Of a DNA stretch of 64,000 bases, positions 8,741 through 20,775 are shown piece after piece (the stretch's first letter is position 1; every line of letters begins with the position of its first letter). Made by a program: the position numbers and the translations under genes. Source of the DNA: Margaritifera margaritifera (Eukaryota; Mollusca; Bivalvia; Unionida; Margaritiferidae); NCBI GenBank assembly GCA_029931535.1, contig JAQPZY010001660.1, positions 5,960,001 to 6,024,000 on the forward strand, read 5' to 3'. Under the pieces are notes generated by a model that did no database searches, was not told the origin of the DNA, and saw nothing but the letters and a program-made list of their open reading frames with translations.

Positions 8741-8748
8741 TATAAAAG
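8741..8748 (+). promoter_or_regulatory. TATA box downstream of the viral genes
   Basis: TATAAAAG preceded by a G-run lies in an otherwise mixed-composition segment, with a possible initiator (CAGATCAGTG) about 20-25 bases downstream and an ATG at 8848. It could have driven a viral transcript reading rightwards or be chance. An open frame of 70 codons (8848-9060) follows but shows no recognisable features. Confidence 0.3.
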
Positions 8749-8749
8749 G

Positions 8750-10061
8750 CTTTGACCCAGATCAGTGCAAAAAAAAACAAAAAAACAAGTGTCCCATAAT
8801 GATACTACTTCATCCTTTATTCCTTCAAGTGCTTTCGTATCATCATCATGGATGCTCTTCAGGTAGATACATTATACTTTCAAAGTATTTTTGTAAATAA
8901 ACAATTGCACGTCATTGTTATGTCAATTACGTCATTGTTTATAGGGCGAGCTATAAACAACTTCTTAACATCTATATATTCGTCCAACAGCCCGATGTCG
9001 GGTACCTCCTTCAATCGTGCGCCATGTTTCTCGCGAGCTAACGCGCTTGTTTCAAGATAATGACGTCATCAGCTGTGTCACCAGCGTTCTTCAAGAGCGA
9101 CAGAATTTAATTATATATTAAATCAAACAAAATGAGATTCAAAAGGGTAATTTAAAGTGATTTTAAAAAATGATAATGAAAATCTATGTTTTCACTAATG
9201 CCTTTCTTGTGTCAGACATTTTGGCCTTGAATTTTCTATTATATGCTAAAGATAGCTCCGCCGATCACATGATGACTTTGTTTACATATTTTGAACAGGA
9301 AAACCAACTTTGGGAATTAATATAACTAGATAGCCAATGTAATTATTTGGTATTAATCATGTTGGGTTCTTATACAACGTAAGATAAATTTACACTCGAA
9401 ATGTATATTCACTACGGACCTTTTCGTTTCAGTATTATTTCATAATAAACATATATTCTACATCAAAAGACATTGAATCTATTATAATAAAATGTGTATC
9501 CATTCACCAGTGTCTATTTTTAAATTTCTCTCTCCCTCTGTCTCTCTGTATGTCTGTCTGTCTCTCTATCAGTCTATTGAGTCGTGTATTTATATGGTAA
9601 AGAACAAGCAAGCAGTAATGTAAGTGCACAAACTGCATATAGAATTAACGGAAAAAAAACTAATCATTTTTAAATTAATTTTTTTTTATTTCAAAAACTC
9701 GGAGGCGCTATAAACTAATAATATCCATACCTTGGTCTAACTGGCACGGTCCGGTCATATGCCACGTGACTTTTTAGTCAGTGTCACGAACCATGGAGGT
9801 CACTTCCGGAAATAAGTAAACATACACACACTCGGAAAAACGGTAATTATGAACTAATGTACATGAATGCCAAATTTTTTTTCACGCTGATTAAATGAAG
9901 TAGATATAGTTTAACACTTTTTATGGTTTATTTGAATAGATTATCATAATTTTATAACAAACGCGTTAAAATTCACGTTAAGTGAACCAAACGTGGTTGC
10001 TCGAGGCTATTATACTTGTATACAAAAACACATTTATAAGACTGAAGAAATCATTAAACAC
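8750..10061. other. Non-coding stretch with no recognised gene
   Basis: The first 320 bases remain CpG-rich (GCGAGCTAACGCGC near 9035) and include a palindromic CRE-type site TGACGTCA at 9061-9068. After about 9100 the sequence becomes AT-rich host-like DNA, including a CT-rich run at 9527-9570. No conserved coding frame is seen. Confidence 0.5.
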
Positions 10062-10069
10062 CCTTCACA

Positions 10070-10233
10070 CTGTAGCTTACTAACGGGGGGGGGGGGGGGG
10101 CGGACGGGGCAGTTGCCCCGGGCGCCAAAGGTCATGGGGCGCCAAAACAGCTCATACAAATTCGGGCCTCGTATTCTGGCCCTTTGGGCTATCATCGTCG
10201 CCCATGGTGCATATTACCATTAGTACGCCACTG
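10070..10233. mobile_element. hAT-type MITE, CAGTGGCGTA family, copy 1
   Basis: The two ends are imperfect inverted repeats: CTGTAGCTTACTAACGG on the left and, read in reverse complement, CAGTGGCGTACTAATGG on the right. They are flanked by a perfect 8-bp direct repeat, CCTTCACA (10062-10069 and 10234-10241), the duplication length typical of hAT transposons. The interior begins with a G-run and is GC-rich compared with its surroundings. No transposase is encoded. Confidence 0.75.
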
Positions 10234-10241
10234 CCTTCACA

Positions 10242-11043
<802 letters not shown>

Positions 11044-11168
11044 ACTGATTAAAGTAAGGACTTTATGTAATTTTCGGAACATTTTATATTTTATCCTCTA
11101 ATTTAACTCAATCGTCGTTCTCGGTGAAGATGTTAGCTAACTGCGATCATCCGCAACAGCATAGTAAC

Positions 11169-11752
11169 GTATAACAAAGTCTAGTTTTAGTCATGATTCA
11201 TGTGTTTTAATAAAATCAACACTGATACTCAGTATAACAAAGTCTAGCTTCAGTCATGATTTATGTGATTTAATAAAATCAACACTGATACTCAGTATAA
11301 CAAAGTCTAGCTTTAGTCATGATTCATGGGTAAATAGCTTTATGTGTTTTAATAAAATCAACACTGATACTCAGTATAACAAAGTCTACCTTTAGTCATG
11401 ATTCATGGGTAAATAGCTTTATGTGATTTAATAAAATCAACACTGATACTCAGTATAACAAAGTCTAGCTTCAGTCATGATTTATGTGATTTAATAAAAT
11501 CAACACTGATACTCAGTATAACAAAGTCTAGCTTTAGTCATGATTCATGGGTAAATAGCTTTATGTGTTTTAATAAAATCAACACTGATACTCAGTATAA
11601 CAAAGTCTACCTTTAGTCATGATTCATGGGTAAATAGCTTTATGTGATTTAATAAAATCAACACTGATACTCAGTATAACAAAGTCTAGCTTCAGTCATG
11701 ATTCATGGATAAATAGCTTTATGTGTTTTAATAAAATCAACACTGATACTCA
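11169..11752. repeat. 63/79-bp minisatellite with higher-order structure (8 units)
   Basis: Eight units each begin GTATAACAAAGTCTA and end ACACTGATACTCA. Unit lengths in order are 63, 63, 79, 79, 63, 79, 79, 79 bp, starting at 11169, 11232, 11295, 11374, 11453, 11516, 11595 and 11674. The long form has 16 extra bases around GGGTAAATAGCTTTAT. Units 2-4 and 5-7 form two nearly identical 221-bp triplets, so the array grew by duplicating a three-unit block. Confidence 0.95.
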
Positions 11753-13432
11753 GACTTATTTATAGATTTCGTGTATCAGAGAGAACAAAATTAGTGTCCT
11801 TCCCCAACTCAATCTATCTTCTGCGTTGGTTGTAGAGAAGAGAAAAGAAATTTCGGAAAAAAATGTGCATATTGTTAGGTACACTTATCTTACATTCTTC
11901 TTTGTGTTATGATAGAATTTTCAAGGAATTTTTATAACTCAAATTGTTATAATTCATATTTTATCATTCTTTTCTCGATGAATTTTTAAGGAGTTTTTAT
12001 AAAGAGTAAGTTTTCTTTTATAATTCAAATGTTTATAATTCTTAATAAAACAGAGTTTTTGGCGCTTAAGTTCTCTAAAACATTATAGTACAAAAGTGTA
12101 CAGCATTGATATTTACGGTAGGAGTGAGATTTTTCTGACAATACACAGGTGGGGGATTGTAAAGGCAAAATGCTGATGTTAGTAACATTCTTTCACGTCT
12201 ACGTAATTCAACACCTTCACCTAGCCAGGTCAGCAGCCTTCGTGTAAAGAGCGTAGTTCAACTAACCTGGAACCATATTTGGAAAGGGGAATGCGTTGTA
12301 TGAAAGTCTCGTAAAATCTCGTGGCTAGAGACCTCGCTTTAGCCTGTATCACCTAAACTCATAACCTTATATAGACTGATATTCGCATTCCTTGACCAAG
12401 AACTGGATATAAGGCGCTGCGCGCCTTGAGAAAATAGTTGCTACGTCTCTTTTCATTTGAAGAGTTGTTTTTGCTTGCAGGTAAGAGAAAATTGTTTTAT
12501 CATATTTTAAAAGACTTTTTGTAAGATTTTTTAGGTGCTGGAAGGTATTTTTCTTTCTCGCTTGGAACATTATGTGTTTTTATTCTTAATATTTAATTGT
12601 AAATTATATTCTTTTTGAATTGTGAAGATTTTTTATTAGTAATTTATATACATTATAATTGTGTAGATTTTTAGTAGGAATTTATATGAATTTTAATTCT
12701 GTGAATTTTCTACTGAGAATTATAATGTTGAATTATTGGAAAAAAGATTTGCTGCCAACTTCATGCGTTTGATAATTAATTTAGAAATAAAATATCGTTG
12801 GGTTGAAAAAAAACATGATACATGATATTTATTTTGGTCGTAGTTCGAAATATTGAGCTTTACTATATTTTAAGTTATTTTGGCCATCTTGGGTTTATTC
12901 AATATTTAGTAATTTACATCAGAATTCAAAAATACAGAAATTAAATAAATGTATGAAGTCGGCAAGCTTTGAATCAATATATCAATTATACGTGTATTCT
13001 TGTATTTAGAATATATATCTTCCTATGTAGTTTTTATTCGGAATGTGTTAATTTAATAAAAGTTTCTACGTCTCTCTCTACATTTGAAGAGTTGTTTGTG
13101 TTTGCAGCCTCCTTTGTAGTTCGAACCCGGTACCCCTCTTTCACCCCAGCGATGTAACCAACACATCGCAAGGAGTGACACCTCCGCAAGGGAGGCCGCA
13201 CAGAAATCTTGCTGGACAAACCTTTCATAATAAATGTGGCTCGAAGAAAAACTTTCCTAATAAGTGGCGATGATGAAATACTTTGCATAATAAGTGGTTG
13301 GACATGCAAACATCTTTCATAATATTTGTATATAAAAAAAATCGTTCCCAAGAGGAAAAGGCATAGATTATTTGATTTTGTAAGTATGTGAATACATAAA
13401 TACGTGCGTGTGTAAGAAAGATGTATCTTTAT

Positions 13433-13435
<3 letters not shown>
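11753..13435. other. AT-rich intergenic DNA with a short duplicated segment
   Basis: No gene recognised. The segment around 12439-12480 (CTACGTCTCT then TTTGAAGAGTTGTTT) recurs at 13067-13105. After the second copy comes a GC-richer block (13107-13215) containing TTCGAACCCGGTAC, which in reverse complement resembles a Pol III B box; no full tRNA or SINE head could be built around it. Confidence 0.4.
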
Positions 13436-13481
<46 letters not shown>

Positions 13482-13520
13482 CAAACACAAACACACACAC
13501 AAGCAAACGCAAACACACAC
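13436..13520. repeat. (CA)n microsatellite, interrupted
   Basis: CA dinucleotides to about 13477, then imperfect CACAAA/CAAACG variants. Confidence 0.95.
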
Positions 13521-13811
13521 ACGTTCGTAATTAATTTCAAGTATTGGGATTTATTTTTTAAAAGAATTCCGACAGAATTCACACTAAGTATGTATGTGAA
13601 TAAATATATCGTAGACAGAACTCAGACTTGTATACACTTTTATGAGATGAATTACATTCTTTTTTTTTTTCGTTTATTACTTTTTGTTCTTTCTTGCTTT
13701 CCTCTTTTTTCTATTTCTTTATTTTTCTTCTTGATCGACATTAACACAAAACCAAAGAAAGACAGAAACAAAGAATGCCGAGACAGCTGCCTACTCGGAG
13801 TAATAAAATCG

Positions 13812-13812
<1 letters not shown>

Positions 13813-13870
<58 letters not shown>

Positions 13871-13911
13871 TTGTGTGTGTATGTTTGTGTGTGTGTGTGC
13901 GTGTGTGTGTA
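13813..13911. repeat. (AT)n-(GT)n microsatellite
   Basis: About 49 bases of AT pass into imperfect GT repeats with TTT and ATG interruptions. Confidence 0.95.
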
Positions 13912-14249
13912 CGTTGTTTAACGGCACGTCATCATAATACTAACTATATTATACCGATTAAAATTTAAGTTGTACAAATATCATGATAAAGAATCGCCAC
14001 AAAACGTTAGGAAGATAACCCCTTAAAAATAAACGTAAATGTCACCTGACATACAACTCTCCTACCCTTCACACATCTCCACACACTTCATACGTTAATC
14101 AATTTTTAAAAAATTCCTTTTGATATGTATATTTGTGATTACTGAACGCGTGTTTTTTTATTATCATTTTGAACACCTGGACAGAATCTATACAAGCCAT
14201 AACTGACTAAAAATATGTTAATTTCAGGAAAACCCTTCAAGATGACCCG

Positions 14250-14462
14250 CATTTTCTAATAGGCGTTCAATACAAGTGTGACTGATCTTTGGAGAATGAA
14301 AGGGAAACCCTTTTTTCTAATTCCTAATTACTCCTGCTCTTGCAACCTGATTGTTCGATATGTATTCACAGATGTCCTTTACTACAATTATGGCGTGTAT
14401 ATTGTGCATTTTTGTTAAAGAAAGCAAGAAAGTCAGGCCGCATACCCAGGTAATTATCTTGT
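14250..14462 (+). repeat. Dispersed repeat, copy A (inverted partner at 22786-22985)
   Basis: This segment shares many blocks with the reverse complement of 22786-22985, including GTGTGACTGATCTTTG, ATGAAAGGGAAAC and CAGGCCGCATACCC. The two copies lie 8.5 kb apart in opposite orientation. No coding content is visible. Confidence 0.7.
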
Positions 14463-14680
14463 TCTATAACAGACCTACTATCCCTAGTCTATACTCTAAT
14501 TGTAGACCTCACATGATATACAGTTATTTCGAGCCACCCTCGAATTATTTGTACATTTATCTTGCACAATTCACGAGTTTTAACCTAGTAATTGATTCAG
14601 TTCCCCGGATTTAATTTAAGATAGAAAATGGTTACCTGAGGAAAATAAGATTAGAGAACAATTTTCGAAAAACAAGATGA

Positions 14681-15850
14681 ATGGTGAGCAATTTTCTCTT
14701 CTTCCTCTTCCGAATTCCACTCCTATCCCTTGATGGAGATGAGTCCACAATCAAAAGAGGGCATGCCTTTTCTGAAAATAGTGCGAGTACAATGATTTGT
14801 CGACATGTATATCTTCTGATGACGAACATAGTATGTAATAAGTTTCACAGTAATCAATTAAAAAGTGCAAGAGTAGTTGCGTTCACAAAATTCGTGCATA
14901 CATTGCATCCAGCTGTTCGTCAAAAAGGGCAGCAACTCTTACAACAATCACGGGAGACAAAGAGTTGTCAATATGCGCATCTTTAGAGTATGCCCATAAT
15001 AGGTGCCAAGTCTCACAGTGATCCATATAAAACTGTAATACAAGTTGCGTTCAGAAGATTATGTCCTACACTGCATTCAGCTGCAGGATCAAAACGGCAG
15101 TAACTCTAACAAAAATTGCGATAGCAGGTATCACAGTACCAATTGTTTTTCCATAGACCTCAATGCTAATGTTTGGTGAAAAAAATATAATTTCTATCCT
15201 ACTTCAGCATGCGTGTCACACACTGTCAAAGAGAGCAATGTTAGATTGTCAATTTGGCAAGGACAGAGCCAGGTACTCCATTGGATTAAGAGAGATAACT
15301 ATGCTAGAACTAAACAGGGGTAAGAGTTATCCAGTCAAAGCAGATGCATTTTCAATGATGCGTATCACTTTCTTTTTTAAAAATCATAAAAATACCAAAT
15401 ATGATCTGGATATGAATTAATCAAATGGTGTCAAGAGACTTAACTTTTTTTAAGCCTGACAGAAACTACAACTCTTACATAATGCGCCAATCACAGCTAG
15501 TTTTGTTGTTTATTTCTGAATACAATGTTCCCAGCACAGTGATTGGTCTATATGCGCATCTCCAGATGATGGCCTTAACACGTACAAAGTTTGATGGGAA
15601 TCCACCGAAAACTGAGACAAGTTGCATTCACAAACATTCTCGCATATACTACATCCAGCTCCAGGTCAAAAAGAGCGATACCTCTACGTGCAAAAATCGC
15701 AGGTGTACTGTGATTTGGTGATATTCGCATCATCAGATGATGACTATACACTACATCAGGATCCAAATAAAAAGGGTAATAACTCTACCAAAAATTGTAG
15801 GAGCACAGTGATTTGTCCACATGCGCATCATCAACGATATACACTGTGGT
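14681..15850 (+). repeat. Tandem-structured dispersed repeat (~170-bp period), with leader
   Basis: Starts with the leader ATGGTGAGCAATTTTCTC and GATGGAGATGAGTCC. Units follow that each contain 'ATATGCGCATCTT(C/T)AGATGATGACC', 'AAGTTTCA', 'ACACTGCATCCAGCTG' and 'GGGCAGCAACTC' type blocks. Recognisable unit anchors are near 14800, 14969, 15545, 15717 and 15813; part of the middle (15130-15500) is unrelated or badly diverged. Open frames of up to 101 codons across units follow from the repeat composition and show no domain. Confidence 0.7.
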
Positions 15851-16780
<930 letters not shown>

Positions 16781-17175
16781 GCTTTCTTGTACTAACTGAC
16801 AAATTTATAAACTCGGGAAGACACACGTTACGTTATTTTGACTGATATATGCACAAAATTACAAAGGTCTTTTGTACAGAGTCTGCGGAAAGAACGAGTT
16901 TGATATATCCTACGGATACGTCGAGACCTTAAGGCCGAGACGTATTCATACGCCATATCATACGGGTGTATTACCCTGACTCGGAACAAAGCACGTATGC
17001 GGGTTTTTTTTTTTTTTTTATTACGCTTTAATTTACGCTTTATAGAAAATTTTAGCTTACATTGTAAGTGAAATTCAAAACGAAGTGGGATTCGTTAAAA
17101 ACTAACTCGGCAAGCCTCGTTTCCTTTTAATGAAAAATGTATACATCTCGTGGTATATCAATGATACAGAGTACA

Positions 17176-17177
<2 letters not shown>

Positions 17178-17264
<87 letters not shown>

Positions 17265-17280
17265 CACACACACACACACA
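17178..17280. repeat. (TA)n-(CA)n microsatellite
   Basis: TA dinucleotides with single interruptions, ending in nine CA dinucleotides. Confidence 0.97.
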
Positions 17281-17420
17281 GTGAAACTCCTCAAAACCGA
17301 ACCCTCAGGATACCGGAATCCCCTCAAGACCGATTCTTTTTTTTTTTAGTGGTGAAATTTTCCTTTTTTAATATCATCATCTTTCACCAGTAAACCGAAA
17401 CCCCTCAACTCTGAGTACTG
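17281..17420 (+). repeat. Microsatellite-anchored dispersed repeat, copy 1
   Basis: Begins GTGAAACTCCTCAAAACCGA immediately after the microsatellite and contains several further CTCAA..ACCGA variants (near 17322, 17400). The same 20-base start is found in reverse orientation directly beside another (TA)n tract at about 18697-18718. Confidence 0.65.
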
Positions 17421-17730
17421 GAAAAATTTTCGATCCCAAATTTAAATATTACGCTTAAAAATACCCCATAAAACCGAAACTCAGTTGAAACTTGGAAATA
17501 TATTTTAGCTGCTAAATTCCTGACACACGCTGGAACAGATTAGTTACGGTTAACAGGTGCTGTAGTAGTATGATCGACGAGACAATTGCACGCGAGGTTA
17601 AAACAACACTTGACACACGCGCCGACACAGATTAGGGCTGACAATAGGCTAATCTGAAGTCTTTGCATCATACAAAAGAGTCAACTTTTAAGGCTAATTA
17701 CATGTATTAATAACTAAATGCTTATAGGTA
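17421..17730. other. AT-rich intergenic DNA, nothing recognised
   Basis: No supported feature apart from weak ACACGC repeats near 17522 and 17612. Confidence 0.4.
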
Positions 17731-18304
17731 AGCCAATTGAGAAAGATTAATAATGGGGACAATGATAACGTCAGTGAGGATGATGATGAAGACGATATTC
17801 CCTTGGCTCGAGTGGCTCATGAATTATGACTGGACATTAGCGTAGCGAGGCAAAGTGCTGCCCAGGGCCAGCTACTAAAATTACGCCCCCACTCCATTCG
17901 TATTATTTATGATATATACTGCCACCGCCCCCTTCGCTACGCCACTGCGACTGGACATCGATCCTGTGCGCCTATATCATTTTTACAACGATGTTCCTGT
18001 TGAGGATAATCCGATGACTGGGAGAGTGAACTTGTTTCGCAGTTTCGTGAAAGCAATTTCGGCCAATGATGAAAGCGATGAATATGATGAGGACAATGAA
18101 TGTTCTGAGCCACCTGGCAGTGATATGACATACCCCAAAATTTTAGAGTTTATAAAGAGATTAAAAACTTTCGCGATTGCAAAGGATGACCATTATTTGG
18201 CTATGGCACAAGAAATGGAGTCATTAACGCAAGCTACATTAGTTAAAGAACGATGTAATAAACAACAGACAACGCTCCGTGCCTTCTTCAAGCCAGGCTC
18301 ATGA
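17731..18304 (+). pseudogene. C-terminal fragment of a Tigger/pogo-type transposase
   Basis: An acidic stretch (NVSEDDDEDDIPLARV, 17770-17815) continues, after an inserted MITE (17835-17947), into the frame that ends at the TGA 18302-18304. The tail QTTLRAFFKPGS has the form of a PCNA-interacting (PIP-like) motif, Q..L..FF, common at the end of Tigger/jerky-like transposases. A helical segment (about 18140-18260) precedes it. The catalytic DDE domain and helix-turn-helix part are absent, so this is only a 3' remnant. Removing the MITE and one copy of its target duplication would join the two halves in one frame, so the insertion came after this transposon copy. The 5' duplication copy now reads TGA where the 3' copy keeps CGA. 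Confidence 0.6.
17835..17947. mobile_element. hAT-type MITE, CAGTGGCGTA family, copy 2
   Basis: Ends CATTAGCGTAGCGAGG and (reverse complement of the right end) CAGTGGCGTAGCGAAGG. It is flanked by an 8-bp duplication with one mismatch, TGACTGGA (17827-17834) and CGACTGGA (17948-17955). It interrupts the Tigger-type coding fragment. Its TIR matches copy 1 at 10070-10233. Confidence 0.75.
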
Positions 18305-18640
18305 ACTGTAAACATTATGAATTATACGGAGTATTTACATATTGTGGAGTATCATTCATAATTCCAATGGACTTATAGTAAAGCTATTAAAGTACTGTAT
18401 TTCATTCATGTTTCTTGTGACGAGGACTGTATTTCTATGTGGAGCAACTGTATTCATTCCTGTTAAGCTAATTCTTCATTAAATGCACGTATTAAAAATA
18501 AAATAAAAAAATAACAGCTTTCTTAAATATTTGCACTTTTACACACAGGCACTGATGTTTTCGTAACTGCATTCTCTCTTTCTCTCTCTCTCTCTCTCGT
18601 CACATACGAGCTCAGAAAGAGATTTTTTTCACATCTGCAA
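18305..18640. other. Non-coding DNA downstream of the transposase fragment
   Basis: AT-rich, with several AATAAA-like runs (18498-18512) that may be the decayed 3' end of the same transposon, and a (CT)n run at 18572-18598. No gene. Confidence 0.4.
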
Positions 18641-18718
18641 AAGCCTCAGTAAACCGAGAACTTCTCAAAACCGGAAAAAAATTGAGTCCCAAGGGTGTTC
18701 GGTTTTGAGGAGTTTCAC
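18641..18718 (-). repeat. Microsatellite-anchored dispersed repeat, copy 2 (inverted)
   Basis: In reverse complement it starts at the (TA)n tract with GTGAAACTCCTCAAAACCGA and runs to the block CTCGGTTTACTGAG. This is the mirror arrangement of the copy at 17281. Confidence 0.65.
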
Positions 18719-18786
<68 letters not shown>

Positions 18787-18814
18787 TATATATATGTATA
18801 TATATATATGTATA

Positions 18815-18884
<70 letters not shown>
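18719..18884. repeat. (TA)n microsatellite, imperfect
   Basis: About 165 bases of TA dinucleotides with GATA and GTATA interruptions in the middle. Confidence 0.97.
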
Positions 18885-18887
<3 letters not shown>

Positions 18888-18949
18888 CCCCGTGTCCTTC
18901 CATCCTTCCTTCCGTCTGGCACTCGTTAGTGCAAACAGACCTACAGTAT

Positions 18950-19545
18950 TTGATTGATTGGCATGAAACTTGGAAAATATTATGATCGTCACCTGAAGAT
19001 GCGCATATCGGTAAAGCACATTGCTCCCGCATTTAATTACTTTTTTTATATTTTTTTTATTTTCTCAGTTATTATCTGTTTTGTATGGTAGCTTAAGACA
19101 AAACTTATTAGCTCAACTGATCCCGCAGTTTTTCATGAATTACCACGAAAGAAGGTAAATATTATGGTCATAAGCTGAAGATGCGCATATCGAAAAATCT
19201 CTTTGCTCCCGCAATTTTATTAGAGTTATTACCCATTTTGTTTTGTAGCATAATTCAGTGTATGACATTCTCGTTAGCGCAATTAGTCCTGCAGTTTACA
19301 CTAAATTTTATTAGGGATTGCTGTGAAACCGTACATATTATGGTCATATTCTAACCATACACATATTTAACAAATCTTTGGTGCTCCCATGATGTTTGTA
19401 AGAATTATTCCCCTTTATTGACATCTGGATGCATTGTATGATAGAAAGTAACTACTCTTACGGTTTTTAGCGGATTGCTGTGAAAATTCGTACATATTAT
19501 GGTCATCATCAGAAGATATGCATTTTGACGTATCATTGTACTCAC
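18950..19545 (-). repeat. ~170-bp dispersed repeat array, reverse orientation
   Basis: Repeated GTCA..(C/G)TGAAGATGCGCATATCG blocks near 18987, 19168, 19343 and 19502, each preceded by TGAAA..(T/G)GTA.ATATTATGG. These are the reverse complements of the units at 14681-15850 and 34120-35740. Confidence 0.7.
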
Positions 19546-19662
19546 ACTATTGTTGTAAGAGCTGTGTACACTACAGATTCATCTCTATCATTGTGTAGAG
19601 ATTGGACGCAGGGGCTGGGTGGGGATGGGCTTGAGGGGTTGGGGTGGCTGGGGTATGTTTAC

Positions 19663-19911
19663 CATAGGGGGATCCAGAAATATTATTTAGTATCGTTTCG
19701 TTAGGGAGGGGGGCGGGGGGGGGGGCGGGGGGGGGGGCGGGGTAAACGAGTAGAAAAGGGGTCTGTAAGCTCCTGCATAATTTTAACACTCTAACCGTAA
19801 TGAAAACTTACTCTAGGAAACGTTCCTGTTGTTTCGTACTCATTTTTAGAGGGGTGGGATGGAGGTGCGTGCAGGCTTCGCCTTAGACCCCTCCCACTGG
19901 ATCCGCCCATG
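19663..19911. mobile_element. MITE-like element with GGATCCAG ends
   Basis: Left end CATAGGGGGATCCAG and right end, in reverse complement, CATGGGCGGATCCAG match at 13 of 15 positions. The interior holds long G-runs (19706-19742). A clear target duplication was not found, so the exact ends and the class (hAT suspected) are uncertain. Confidence 0.5.
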
Positions 19912-20566
19912 TTTATATTAGCAAATTGGTGGCAAATTCATCACCAAATTACGTGAGCAAATTGCTTACCACCCCTCTAGTTTCTATGAGATTGGTAGGT
20001 AGTTTATTAAATCTTCTCACAATGTGCTTTTCTTTTTTTTTTTTACAAATTTAAAAAAAAAAAGTAAAATTGTTCCAAACACGCTCTGACAAACAACATA
20101 TACTCAAATAGTCACACTTGGAGCATTTGTCGTTATAACAAAAGGAAGTGCTTGTGTAACATTCAACATATTTTCATTAAAAAAAGAAAATGTACATTGT
20201 CAAGAATTGCAGAATTGATGTACTTTGTGTTAGTATTTAACATACAAAGATCACGATGGACTGAATTCGACCTAACTTTAACTATTTCAAGTTTTACACC
20301 ACTTGTAGCAGATAAATATAACATCTTCAACCAGCCATGAAATCAAAAATGTTCCTGATAAATACAGTTGTGAAAAGAGGTCAATGTCAATATTGGTAAT
20401 GACATAAAATGAAAAATTTAAGTTAAAACGACAGTGACTTCTTTTAATGCCTCGCCATAACAATACAAACTTTTCAGTATCACCGGAAATTGTCTCGCCA
20501 TCTGAGTGGCTGATTTGTGTATGGGAGTAGAATGAAGTTGAGGGAGGGAGCTGTCTCAGGGTTGGG
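19912..20566. other. AT-rich intergenic DNA, nothing recognised
   Basis: A T/A-run lies at 20030-20065. The open frame at 20152-20340 shows no domain. Confidence 0.35.
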
Positions 20567-20775
20567 CGGGTGTGGGAATAAGTTTCTAGTTTGAAAGTTT
20601 ACTTATTATAAAGAATAACGTGGTTAACTTAATTCAAGATCATATGCTTAATATCTGAGACATTTAAGGCAAACAAACCAAACACGGACATTTTAGTTCT
20701 TACAAAGGAATTAACACATGCATGTATTACTGTCCTTTCTTTAGTAGGCCAGTATAATGCAAGAAATGTTCAGGA
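20567..20775 (+). repeat. Dispersed repeat, direct copy 1 (partner 24450-24670)
   Basis: Shares with 24450-24670 GGAATAAGTTTCT, GTTTGAAAGTTTA, TAAAGAATAA, GGACATTTAA and CTGTCCTT..TTTAGTAGG in the same order and orientation, 3.9 kb apart. A G-rich stretch precedes both copies. Confidence 0.75.

Noticed and set aside
8848..9060. 70-codon open frame after the TATA box
   Set aside because: No domain, no codon signal I can defend, and it runs into the composition boundary.
13080..13215. tRNA gene or SINE head on the minus strand (B-box-like GTACCGGGTTCGAA)
   Set aside because: No A box at the right spacing and no cloverleaf could be drawn.
19663..19911. 8-bp target duplication for the GGATCCAG-ended element
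   Set aside because: Flanks share only GTTTA-like text; not a convincing duplication.
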